Shown here piece by piece: positions 17,518 through 25,066 of a stretch of DNA of 64,000 nucleotides (positions within the stretch are counted from its first letter, which is position 1; every line of letters starts with the position of its first letter). The DNA lies in contig NZ_FMWG01000008.1 in the NCBI RefSeq assembly GCF_900102795.1, positions 62,001 through 126,000 of the forward strand, given 5' to 3'. The notes below the pieces were generated by a model. It saw nothing but the letters and a program-made list of their open reading frames with translations, had not been told where the DNA came from and did no database searches. This stretch comes from Epibacterium ulvae (GTDB lineage: Bacteria; Pseudomonadota; Alphaproteobacteria; Rhodobacterales; Rhodobacteraceae). The translations under genes were made by a program, and so were the position numbers.

Positions 17518-18120
17518 TTATTCAGGCCGCTCCAGAGCAAAGAGCTTTTCGACCGATGTGTAGTCGCGATAGCCCAGTCGTGCGAGGGGGGTGTATTTGG
17601 TGACGTCAAAGCGCCCCTCTACAATGCAATCATCGCGCAGATGCACGCCGATGACTTCGCCAAACACCACGCGGTTGTGCGCTCCAGGGAGTGAGACCAC
17701 CTGTGTGAGTTTACACTCTAGGGCCGCCGGGGCTTGAGCCACGCGTGCGCAGTTGATGTTGGAGCAATCGGCCAGTTCAAGTCCGGCATGGGCAAATTCG
17801 TCCACCTCTTTGCCCAAGTTGGCAGAGGTTGCGTTCATTGCGTCACGCATCGCGTATTCGACGATATTTACGCAGAAGACTTCGGTTGCCAGAATATTGG
17901 CCACACTGTCCTTGGTGCCATCTTGATCTTCTTTGGTGGAGGTTGAGGCAAACATCACCTGCGGTGGTTCATAAGCCACTGCGTTAAAAAAAGAATAGGG
18001 GGCCAGATTGTTGATCCCGTCGGTTGCGCGAGTGGAAATCCATCCAATGGGGCGCGGGCTGACAATGGCGCTAAAGGGATTATGGGGCAGGCCGTGGCCG
18101 TCCTTGGGATTGTAAAACAT
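17518..18120 (-). CDS. Flavin reductase family protein
   Basis: 200 residues of the DIM6/NTAB (FMN-binding split-barrel) family. The signature is PFSAIVSPRPIGWISTRATDGINNLAPYSFFNAVAYEPPQVMF: the S-P-R-P-I-G-W-I-S-T stretch contacts FMN. Members reduce FMN with NAD(P)H or act as small flavoprotein oxidoreductases; a monooxygenase partner is not adjacent. The ATG at 18120 follows AGGAGA by a proper distance; the in-frame start 30 bases upstream is rejected. Stands alone, convergent with SulP and divergent from a GNAT gene. Confidence 0.9.
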   Translation of the reverse strand: MFYNPKDGHGLPHNPFSAIVSPRPIGWISTRATDGINNLAPYSFFNAVAYEPPQVMFASTSTKEDQDGTKDSVANILATEVFCVNIVEYAMRDAMNATSANLGKEVDEFAHAGLELADCSNINCARVAQAPAALECKLTQVVSLPGAHNRVVFGEVIGVHLRDDCIVEGRFDVTKYTPLARLGYRDYTSVEKLFALERPE

Positions 18121-18204
18121 CACTGTGTCTCCTAGGCATTTGCCCCACACTTATGTGCGTGATAGGGCGATGACCAGCCACCCAAGGTAAGAAGGGGCAA
18201 AAAC

Positions 18205-18705
18205 GTGTTGGAACTCAGGGCAGAGCAACCAGAGGATCGGTGGGAGGTCGAGGCCCTTTATGATCTGTGCTTTGCACCGGGGCGAGAGGCGCTGTCGTCT
18301 TATCGCTTGCGCGATGATGTGCCACCTGTCACGGGATTGAGCCAGGTTGCGCGTGATCCTGATGGCATATTGGGCGGCGCAATTCGTTTTTGGCCTGTTC
18401 ATATCAACGGCGTGCAGGCCCGCTGGGATGCGCTTTTACTTGGCCCTGTTGCGGTGCACCCCACCCGCCAGGGGGAGGGGCTGGGGGGATCGTTGATCCG
18501 GGATAGTCTGGCACAGGCCCAAGACAGCGGCTGGGCACGGGTGATGCTTGTGGGGGATGCGCCCTATTATCAGCGCTTTGGATTTGAGCGCCTGAATGGG
18601 GTTGAAATGCCGCCCCCAACCAACCCAGACCGGGTGCTGGGACTTGATCTAAGACCAGATGGCTGGAAGGGTGTTTCTGGACAGGTTATACGCTGGGGCA
18701 GTTGA
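18205..18705 (+). CDS. GNAT N-acetyltransferase
   Basis: 166 residues, YhbS-like. Seen: LELRAEQPEDRWEVEALYDLCF opening, the acetyl-CoA site LLLGPVAVHPTRQGEGLGGSLIRDSL (R-Q-G-x-G-x-G), and VMLVGDAPYYQRFGFER, the YhbS-type Y-Y-x-R-F-G-F. Substrate unknown. The start is taken as GTG at 18205, 13 bases after GGGGC; no ATG is available before the conserved opening. It is followed closely by an EcsC protein on the same strand. Confidence 0.87.
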   Translation: MLELRAEQPEDRWEVEALYDLCFAPGREALSSYRLRDDVPPVTGLSQVARDPDGILGGAIRFWPVHINGVQARWDALLLGPVAVHPTRQGEGLGGSLIRDSLAQAQDSGWARVMLVGDAPYYQRFGFERLNGVEMPPPTNPDRVLGLDLRPDGWKGVSGQVIRWGS

Positions 18706-18751
18706 AATTTATGCTCTTCATGCTGATCTAGTCTATGTAAATGGAGGTCAC

Positions 18752-19516
18752 ATGAGCGAAATTCTTGCGCCTGCGCCCCTTTTGACGGCGGCTGAGATCG
18801 AGGCGGAACTGAAACAATTGGCGACATGCCAGCGGGCTGCATCAGGCTCTGCTATGCGGTTTTTGAATAGGCTTGGCGGCGGGGCTGAAACGTTGCTTGC
18901 ACGTTTGCCCAGACCTGTGCGCAACAATCTGGCATCTGCGACTGAGGCGGCTTTGTGGTTAGCGGTGCGTAATACCGCGCAAAGTGATCGCTATTTGCCG
19001 CGTCCAAGTGCGCAGGTGAACCGTTTGATCGGTGCGGCGCTGGGCGCGGCTGGTGGGGCGACAGGCCTGCCCGGCACCTTGGCGGAACTGCCTGTGACCA
19101 CCGCGTTTTTGCTGCGCAGCATCCAAAGTGAGGCTGCACGGCAGGGGTTTGATGTGACCTCGGAAAGCGTGCTGTTTGATACGATACAGGTTTTTGGGGC
19201 GTCTGGCCCCTTTGCAGACACGGGTCAGACGGATACGGATTTTCTGATGACGCGGCTGTCGTTGACGGGCACAGGTTTGCAGAAACTCATCGCACAGGTG
19301 GCGCCCAAGCTGGGCATGGTTTTGGGGCAGAAACTGGCCGCGCAAGCAGTGCCTGTTTTGGGCGGCGCTGCGGGAGCCTCTGCCAATTATATCTTTACGG
19401 GGTATTATCAAAATATGGCACGGGTGCATTTTGGCGTGCGCAGGCTTGCGACGGTGTGTGACCAGAGTGAAGAGGCTTTGCGCTTGCAGCTTCAGGATGT
19501 TTTGACTGCGGGCTAA
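18752..19516 (+). CDS. EcsC family protein
   Basis: 254 residues. The pattern ATEAALWLAVRNTAQ, IGAALGAAGGATGLPGTLAELPVTTAFLLRSIQSEAARQGFD and GAAGASANYIFTGYYQNMARVHFGVRRL is that of EcsC-domain proteins, predicted membrane-associated and named after a protein near a Bacillus ABC exporter; the biochemical role is unknown. GGAGG lies five bases before the ATG at 18752, which settles the start. 46 bases after the GNAT gene, probably cotranscribed. Confidence 0.88.
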   Translation: MSEILAPAPLLTAAEIEAELKQLATCQRAASGSAMRFLNRLGGGAETLLARLPRPVRNNLASATEAALWLAVRNTAQSDRYLPRPSAQVNRLIGAALGAAGGATGLPGTLAELPVTTAFLLRSIQSEAARQGFDVTSESVLFDTIQVFGASGPFADTGQTDTDFLMTRLSLTGTGLQKLIAQVAPKLGMVLGQKLAAQAVPVLGGAAGASANYIFTGYYQNMARVHFGVRRLATVCDQSEEALRLQLQDVLTAG

Positions 19517-19624
19517 GTTGCGCGGTGAAACAAGATCGCAGGGCTTTGAAAGTCTGAATATCTGTTGACCTCTTGATCTTCTGGCAGGTGATCCGTAACC
19601 CTGTGATCTGTTAAGAGGAAACGA

Positions 19625-20095
19625 ATGATTCAATACGTGCTGAAATGTGCCAAGGGCCACCGCTTTGAAAGCTGGTTTCAATCGGCCGTCGCTTTTGACA
19701 AGCTTGCCGCTGCAGGTCATGTGACCTGTGCAATTTGCGGCGATGCGAATGTCGAAAAAGCGATTATGGCACCGCGCGTGCGTCCGGGCCGCAAAGCGGT
19801 TTCTGGGCTTGGCGATCCTGAACCATCGGTGCCCGCAGTGGCCGCTGAAACACCGCCGCCAGCTGCGCCAAGCGAAGAGATGCAACAGGCGCTGAAAGAT
19901 TTGCGCAAATCCGTTGAGGCCAATTCTGATTATGTTGGCGAAGACTTCGCGACTGAGGCGCGCGCCATGCATTTGGGCGAGGCGCCTGAGCGTGCGATTT
20001 ATGGCGAAGCCAAGCTTGAAGACGCAAAAGACTTGATTGAAGATGGGGTACCGGTTTTACCGCTTCCCTTTACTCCGAAACGTAAGACAAATTAG
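19625..20095 (+). CDS. DUF1178 family protein
   Basis: 156 residues. The N-terminus MIQYVLKCAKGHRFESWF with C8 and the later CAICG pair form a small zinc-ribbon-like set (C-x2-GH ... C-x2-C), typical of DUF1178, an uncharacterised family common in alpha- and betaproteobacteria. A Pro/Ala-rich linker (about residues 68-85) precedes a conserved C-terminal helix EDFATEARAMHLGEAPERAIYGEA. Possibly nucleic acid or metal related, but no function is known. It is 26 bases upstream of an SDR gene. Confidence 0.9.
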   Translation: MIQYVLKCAKGHRFESWFQSAVAFDKLAAAGHVTCAICGDANVEKAIMAPRVRPGRKAVSGLGDPEPSVPAVAAETPPPAAPSEEMQQALKDLRKSVEANSDYVGEDFATEARAMHLGEAPERAIYGEAKLEDAKDLIEDGVPVLPLPFTPKRKTN

Positions 20096-20121
20096 CGCAT
20101 ACATATTTAAAGGCGAAAAGC

Positions 20122-20763
20122 ATGCATGTTGTGATTACCGGCGCAAGCCGCGGCATTGGGAAAGAACTGACACAACAGCTGCGGGAGGCGGGCCATGAGG
20201 TCACGGCAACGTCGCGCGATCACTCGGCAGATACGCGTCTGGATGTGACCGATCCGGGACAGCAAGCGCGATTTGCTGCGCACCTTAAAGGGCGGCCTGT
20301 GGATCTGGTGGTCTGTAATGCCGGTGTTTATCTGGACAAAGGTACCCCCTTTGCAGATTTCAGCGCTGAAATCTGGACCAAAACGCTGGCGACAAATGTC
20401 ACTGGAGCCTTTCTGACGGTGCAGGCTTTAATGCCCAATCTGAAACTGGCGGAGCAGCCCAAAATTGCAATTCTCTCATCGCAGATGGCGAGCCATGCGC
20501 GCGCTCCGGGGGGAAGCTACGCATATCGGGCATCCAAAGCTGCGGTTTTGAATTTGGGCCGTAATCTGGCAACAGATTTGCAGTCTGAGGGGATCGCTGT
20601 TGGGATCTATCACCCTGGTTGGGTGCGCACCGACATGGGCGGCCCAGAAGGAGATGTGTCTGTGCAGGATTCAGCGGCGGGATTGATTTCGGAATTTGAT
20701 CTGCTGTCCTTGCAAAGCACGGGGTGTTTTCACACTTGGGATGGACAGATCGCGCCCTATTGA
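20122..20763 (+). CDS. Short-chain dehydrogenase/reductase
   Basis: 213 residues, classical SDR without its C-terminal extension. Cofactor loop VITGASRGIGKEL, the NAG motif VVCNAGVYL, catalytic Ser in ILSSQMASH and Y-x3-K in YAYRASKAAVLNLGRNLA are all intact, followed by HPGWVRTDMGG. Resembles the CsgA/sniffer subfamily. Substrate unknown. ATG at 20122 is preceded by AGGCGAAA. A strong hairpin terminator follows, shared with the convergent gene. Confidence 0.9.
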   Translation: MHVVITGASRGIGKELTQQLREAGHEVTATSRDHSADTRLDVTDPGQQARFAAHLKGRPVDLVVCNAGVYLDKGTPFADFSAEIWTKTLATNVTGAFLTVQALMPNLKLAEQPKIAILSSQMASHARAPGGSYAYRASKAAVLNLGRNLATDLQSEGIAVGIYHPGWVRTDMGGPEGDVSVQDSAAGLISEFDLLSLQSTGCFHTWDGQIAPY

Positions 20764-20784
20764 TCGAACGGTTGGTTCGAAGAA

Positions 20785-20823
20785 AAAAGCCCGCCTCTGC
20801 ATTACACAGAGGCGGGCTTTTCT
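20785..20823. terminator. Bidirectional terminator
   Basis: AAAAAAGCCCGCCTCTG and CAGAGGCGGGCTTTT form a long stem with A-run on one side and T-run on the other. It serves the SDR gene (plus) and the SPOR/pseudoprotease gene (minus), which converge here. Confidence 0.92.
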
Positions 20824-20841
20824 GTTTGATGGCGGCAGCTG

Positions 20842-22602
20842 TTATTCCCAGCAGCTGACCAGAACGGTCATACCGCTTGTTGCGCGCACAAGGGCTTCGT
20901 TTGGAACGCTTTGTTCTGCGGCGCTGGCCAAGGGGCGGCGGTCTACGCTGTTCAGGGCGAGGCGCAGAGCATCCGCGTTGACGGCAAAGCTGACCCCGTC
21001 GGGCAGTTGTTGATTTCCGATGCGGTTTGGTAAGAGCATTCCGATCACCGCACCTGTGTTGTTAATCACGGGGCCGCCTGCATCACCATCTTGCGGCGCA
21101 AGGGCGAGGCGTGCGACGCCTTCGTTGCCATCAAGGCTTTTGAGGTCGCTGAGCACGCCCCAAGTCAGGCTGGGTGCGCCAAGAACGCCCTGATACGAAA
21201 ACCCAGAGACCGCAACATCAGACTGCAGGCGAGGTGTCGTTGTCGCCAATTCCGCCACGGCGATGGGGGCAAGCGCATCTTTTGCAGCTAAGACCGCCAA
21301 ACCGTTGGCTGCGTCATTCAGCAGAATTTCGGCCTCGTAATCATGATCCAGCGTAATGCGAGAGCAGCTGGCGACCACGTCAGAGGTGGTGATGACGGTG
21401 CCTCTGTCATCGACAAAGAAACCAGAATGCGACAGGCGGGGGCGGCGGATCTGCAGGCCGGCCAATAAATCTACATTCTGTGGCGCATCGGCACCCGCTG
21501 CAGGATCAAGCACGCCATCCAGACGGGTAAAGCTGGTTTGCATGGCTGTCAGCACGCGGCTGCGGCGTTCTTCGTCGCCTTCCGGCCAGATCAGCGTAAA
21601 GCCTTTGATCTGACCGTTGCGCAGGGTGGCTTGGGTGTAGGTCACCATGCCCTTGCCGCGGCCTTCGATGGTGAAATCATTGGCGTTGCGCTTGCGCTCC
21701 CCGTCCAGCGGGATCACTTCAAGCGTCTGCATGATATCATAAAGCCCGTGCAGGGTGCGCTGATCGCCGGGTTGGCTGATCAGGAACACACGCGCGCCCA
21801 GATCGGTCAGGCTTTTGTATTGCACAAAAGGGGATTCATAGCTATCAAACGCCACCTCTTTGGCGGGAAGGTCCAGTGCGATCCCTGACGGAGCATCCTC
21901 GATACGCTGCATGCCAACTGAAATCAGCGGGGCGTTATATTGATCCAGCAAGGTCTGACGCTGCAGGGTTGTCAAAACGCCTGTGGGCTCAAACCGGTTT
22001 GCGGCTTGCCAATCTGCCATGGAGCGACGGGTGCCGCGTCCGAAAGCGCCATCGATGGTGGAGGTGTAAAACCCTTGTGCTTTCATGGCGATCTGCAGGG
22101 CTTCACGTTCAGCGCGGGTGAGGCGGCTTTCGCTGCGCCGTGCCTCGGAAACCGTTTCATCAGGCAACGCCGCTGGTGCGGGCTCCGGGGTTTGAGCAAT
22201 CGGTTCCTCAACTGCAGGCACTTCTGTGGGCGCAGGCGCGACAACAGGTGCGGTGTTTTGAACGGGGCCCACCGGGAAGAATTGGGCCCGCAGATTGCGA
22301 GAGAAAGCAATAAAGCTGTCTCTTGGAATGGATCCTTCGCGGCGATAGACCTGCAAGATCCGTTCAGCATCCGGGCGTGTGTAGGGGCCCAGGACCACTC
22401 CGAACCAGCCTGCGCCCAGCGAGAAGCCCGCTACATCTGGCAGTTGTGATGCAAAGTCACGTGCGCGTGCTTCAGCATCTGCGCGTGAAGGGTGCGCTGC
22501 GATCTGAATCCAGACCGAATTTTGCTGCGCTTGCGCGGTTTCCACGAATGCAAAGAACATGGCGCATATCACCACGGCCCATGTGGCAAACAGTCTTTTC
22601 AT
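20842..22602 (-). CDS. Secreted SPOR / peptidoglycan-binding protein with a degenerate serine protease domain
   Basis: 586 residues. Signal peptide (1-25), SPOR-like domain (about 28-100; WIQIAAHPSRADAEARAR), Pro/Ala-rich linker (110-150), peptidoglycan-binding type 1 domain (about 160-222; AQGFYTSTIDGAFGRGTRRS), a middle region, then a trypsin/HtrA-like fold (about 390-555). The protease triad is lost: the His position in VITTSDVVASC is Asp408, the Asp position in NGLAVL is Gly434, and the nucleophile motif GDSGGP reads GDAGGP (Ala508). Likely a periplasmic cell-wall-associated binding protein rather than an enzyme (inference). Start ATG at 22602 begins the signal peptide; 73 in-frame codons upstream are non-coding in look. 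Confidence 0.88.
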   Translation of the reverse strand: MKRLFATWAVVICAMFFAFVETAQAQQNSVWIQIAAHPSRADAEARARDFASQLPDVAGFSLGAGWFGVVLGPYTRPDAERILQVYRREGSIPRDSFIAFSRNLRAQFFPVGPVQNTAPVVAPAPTEVPAVEEPIAQTPEPAPAALPDETVSEARRSESRLTRAEREALQIAMKAQGFYTSTIDGAFGRGTRRSMADWQAANRFEPTGVLTTLQRQTLLDQYNAPLISVGMQRIEDAPSGIALDLPAKEVAFDSYESPFVQYKSLTDLGARVFLISQPGDQRTLHGLYDIMQTLEVIPLDGERKRNANDFTIEGRGKGMVTYTQATLRNGQIKGFTLIWPEGDEERRSRVLTAMQTSFTRLDGVLDPAAGADAPQNVDLLAGLQIRRPRLSHSGFFVDDRGTVITTSDVVASCSRITLDHDYEAEILLNDAANGLAVLAAKDALAPIAVAELATTTPRLQSDVAVSGFSYQGVLGAPSLTWGVLSDLKSLDGNEGVARLALAPQDGDAGGPVINNTGAVIGMLLPNRIGNQQLPDGVSFAVNADALRLALNSVDRRPLASAAEQSVPNEALVRATSGMTVLVSCWE

Positions 22603-22819
22603 TGCAAGACCTCTATTCCCGAGAATAATAAATTTCCTCGGCTCATAGCGATAAAAGGTGCGGATGGGAACTCCTGTTAGCGGGGGAATTCCTCTATTGC
22701 TGCAGCAATTCATCAGGTCAGCCTCTGTTTGACGGGCACAGAGGGGGTTTGCCCGTTGACCCTGTGGCGCGGCTTGCATAGGAAGACAGTCGCATTTGCT
22801 GCCCCAAAAGGGATACGTC

Positions 22820-23749
22820 ATGACCCAAACATCCAGCGCGCCGCGCTCCTTTCAAGAGATCATTTTAAGGCTCCAGACCTATTGGGCCTCTAAAGGGTGT
22901 GCGATTTTGCAGCCCTATGACATGGAAGTGGGCGCGGGGACTTTTCACCCGGCCACCACATTGCGCGCGCTGGGATCCAAAGCCTGGGCTGCGGCCTATG
23001 TGCAGCCCTCGCGCCGTCCGACGGATGGTCGATATGGTGAAAACCCAAACCGCCTGCAGCATTACTATCAGTATCAGGTTCTGATCAAACCTTCTCCGCC
23101 TAACCTGCAAGAGCTATATCTGGGCAGCCTGGAAGCCATTGGGATTGACGCAGGACTGCACGATCTGCGCTTTGTCGAAGACGACTGGGAAAGCCCCACA
23201 TTGGGCGCCTGGGGGCTGGGCTGGGAAGTCTGGTGCGATGGTATGGAAGTCAGCCAGTTTACCTATTTCCAGCAGGTCGGCGGCCATGATTGCACGCCGG
23301 TCTCTGGTGAGCTGACTTATGGTCTGGAACGTTTGGCCATGTATATTCTGGGCGTGGATCACGTGATGGATATGCCGTTTAACGATCCACAATCTCCTCA
23401 GCCGCTGACCTATGGCGATATCTTCAAGCAGACTGAAGAAGAATATGCCCGTTGGAACTTTGATGTGGCCAACACCGACGTGTTGTTGCGCCATTTTGAA
23501 GAGGCCGAGGCGGAATGTGCGGCGATCCTTTCGCAGGAACATGACGACCCTAAAACCGGCAAGCGTATCATTATGGCGCATCCGGCGTATGATCAATGTA
23601 TCAAGGCAAGCCATATCTTTAACCTGCTTGATGCGCGCGGTGTGATTTCTGTGACGGAACGACAGGCCTATATTGGCCGTGTGCGGGCGTTGGCCAAACA
23701 ATGTGCGGATGCTTTTGTGCAGACTGAAGCAGGTGGCTTTGCGGCCTAA
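22820..23749 (+). CDS. glyQ: Glycine-tRNA ligase alpha subunit
   Basis: Charges tRNA-Gly as part of an alpha2beta2 enzyme with GlyS. 309 residues, normal. Class II motifs seen: [42 protein letters not shown] and [35 protein letters not shown], then [25 protein letters not shown] at 22820 ([14 protein letters not shown]) is the usual opening. glyS is 1.3 kb downstream, separated by two small genes. Confidence 0.98.
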   Translation: MTQTSSAPRSFQEIILRLQTYWASKGCAILQPYDMEVGAGTFHPATTLRALGSKAWAAAYVQPSRRPTDGRYGENPNRLQHYYQYQVLIKPSPPNLQELYLGSLEAIGIDAGLHDLRFVEDDWESPTLGAWGLGWEVWCDGMEVSQFTYFQQVGGHDCTPVSGELTYGLERLAMYILGVDHVMDMPFNDPQSPQPLTYGDIFKQTEEEYARWNFDVANTDVLLRHFEEAEAECAAILSQEHDDPKTGKRIIMAHPAYDQCIKASHIFNLLDARGVISVTERQAYIGRVRALAKQCADAFVQTEAGGFAA

Positions 23750-23767
23750 GCTGATAGGGAACTCAGA

Positions 23768-24466
23768 ATGGGACAAGAGTCCAGTGATGCACAGGAGCTT
23801 GAGGAACGGCTGCGCAATCGGATCAAGCGATTGCGCCGCACAGCCGAAAAGAGCAACCGACGCGCGGCCGCTGAAGGGTTTCTGGATGGAGTAATTGCGA
23901 CTTTGCGTCCCGGCGATCTTGTGGTCGATTGCGGTGCGAATGTTGGCAGTGTCACACTGCGACTGGCACAAAGCGGTGCAGACGTGGTGGCCTTTGAACC
24001 CGATCCTTGGTCGTTTAAACAGCTTGAGCAGGCCACTGCGGATTATGATAATGTCACGCGGATCAATGCAGCGGTTGGCGTTGAGGCTGGAACCTTGTCT
24101 TTATATCGAAGTGGGAGCTTTGAGGATGATCGGCACAAGGAATCCATACGCAGTTCTTTGATGGCTGATGCGCGCAGCGTGGACGCATCTGGCGATGCGA
24201 TCCCGGTTGAGGTCATTGATTTCCCAGCCTGGCTGCAAGCCCGTCTGGATGAAGGCCGCCGTATCGGGATGGTCAAAATGGATATTGAAGGCGCAGAGCT
24301 GGATTTGATGGAAGTGTTACTGGATCGCGGTGTCCCGGATCAAACTGGCCCTTTTCTGGTTGAAACACATCCGGGTCTTTTTCCGAAGAAGCGCGCACGT
24401 TTTGCTGCATTGGCGGAGCGTGCAAAAAATTACCCTGCGAAACGCGTCAACTTGGATTGGATCTGA
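23768..24466 (+). CDS. FkbM family methyltransferase
   Basis: 232 residues. SAM-binding motif I reads LVVDCGANVGSVTLRLAQSGADVVAFEPDP, and the FkbM hallmark MVKMDIEGAELDLMEVLLDRG is present. FkbM enzymes are O-methyltransferases of sugars or natural products; the substrate is unknown. Begins 18 bases after the glyQ stop and ends six bases before the next gene, so it is in the glyQ-glyS operon. A charged N-terminal helix (about 1-40) precedes the domain. Its placement inside a tRNA ligase operon is conspicuous. Confidence 0.88.
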   Translation: MGQESSDAQELEERLRNRIKRLRRTAEKSNRRAAAEGFLDGVIATLRPGDLVVDCGANVGSVTLRLAQSGADVVAFEPDPWSFKQLEQATADYDNVTRINAAVGVEAGTLSLYRSGSFEDDRHKESIRSSLMADARSVDASGDAIPVEVIDFPAWLQARLDEGRRIGMVKMDIEGAELDLMEVLLDRGVPDQTGPFLVETHPGLFPKKRARFAALAERAKNYPAKRVNLDWI

Positions 24467-24472
24467 ACAAAA

Positions 24473-24985
24473 ATGGGCAAGTTTCTCGCCATCCTTTTAG
24501 GTGTCTCTGCATTGGCTGCGGGCGTTGGCATGTACTACCTGCAGATCTATGGGTTTTACGATGAGGTCGCGCTGACGCCCGGCGAAGATGTAGTTTTGAT
24601 GCCGCTTGGGGCTGAAACGCCACGTCCGATTGCCTATGCGGATTTTGAAGCCATTGATGCGGACAGCTCTCCCATTCGCTACCGGGCCTGTTTTACAACA
24701 AAGCTTACCCCGGCAGAGCTGTCGCAGGTTTTTGCCCTGTCTGATCAGAAAGATCCGCGCAACGCGCCGCCGTGGTTTGACTGTTTTGATGCAGCGGCCT
24801 TGGGCGCGGCTTTGAAAGACGGCCGCGCGACGGCTTTTTTGTCTGTGAAAAACATCTCATACGGGGTGGATCGTATTGTGGCGATCACCGACGAGGGGCT
24901 GGGCTTTGCCTGGCACGAGCTGAACCAATGCGGCAAGAAAGCCTATGACGGAACCGTCGTAGGTGAGGCTTGCCCAGAACGATAA
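24473..24985 (+). CDS. Small anchored protein between glyQ and glyS (DUF6446-like)
   Basis: 170 residues: an N-terminal membrane anchor or uncleaved signal (FLAILLGVSALAAGVGMYYL), then a periplasmic domain with four cysteines (C71 in YRACFTT, plus WFDCFD, ELNQCGKK and the terminal EACPER) that could form two disulfides. I recognise it as the conserved protein usually found between glyQ and glyS in Rhodobacteraceae (DUF6446); no function is known. Six bases after the FkbM gene. Confidence 0.75.
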   Translation: MGKFLAILLGVSALAAGVGMYYLQIYGFYDEVALTPGEDVVLMPLGAETPRPIAYADFEAIDADSSPIRYRACFTTKLTPAELSQVFALSDQKDPRNAPPWFDCFDAAALGAALKDGRATAFLSVKNISYGVDRIVAITDEGLGFAWHELNQCGKKAYDGTVVGEACPER

Positions 24986-25066
24986 CGGCGCCTTGCGCCT
25001 TGCCGCCCTTGAGGTGGCGCTACTGAATTTTGCGCGTCTTGAGCGCCCGCCATTCGAGGACATGAA

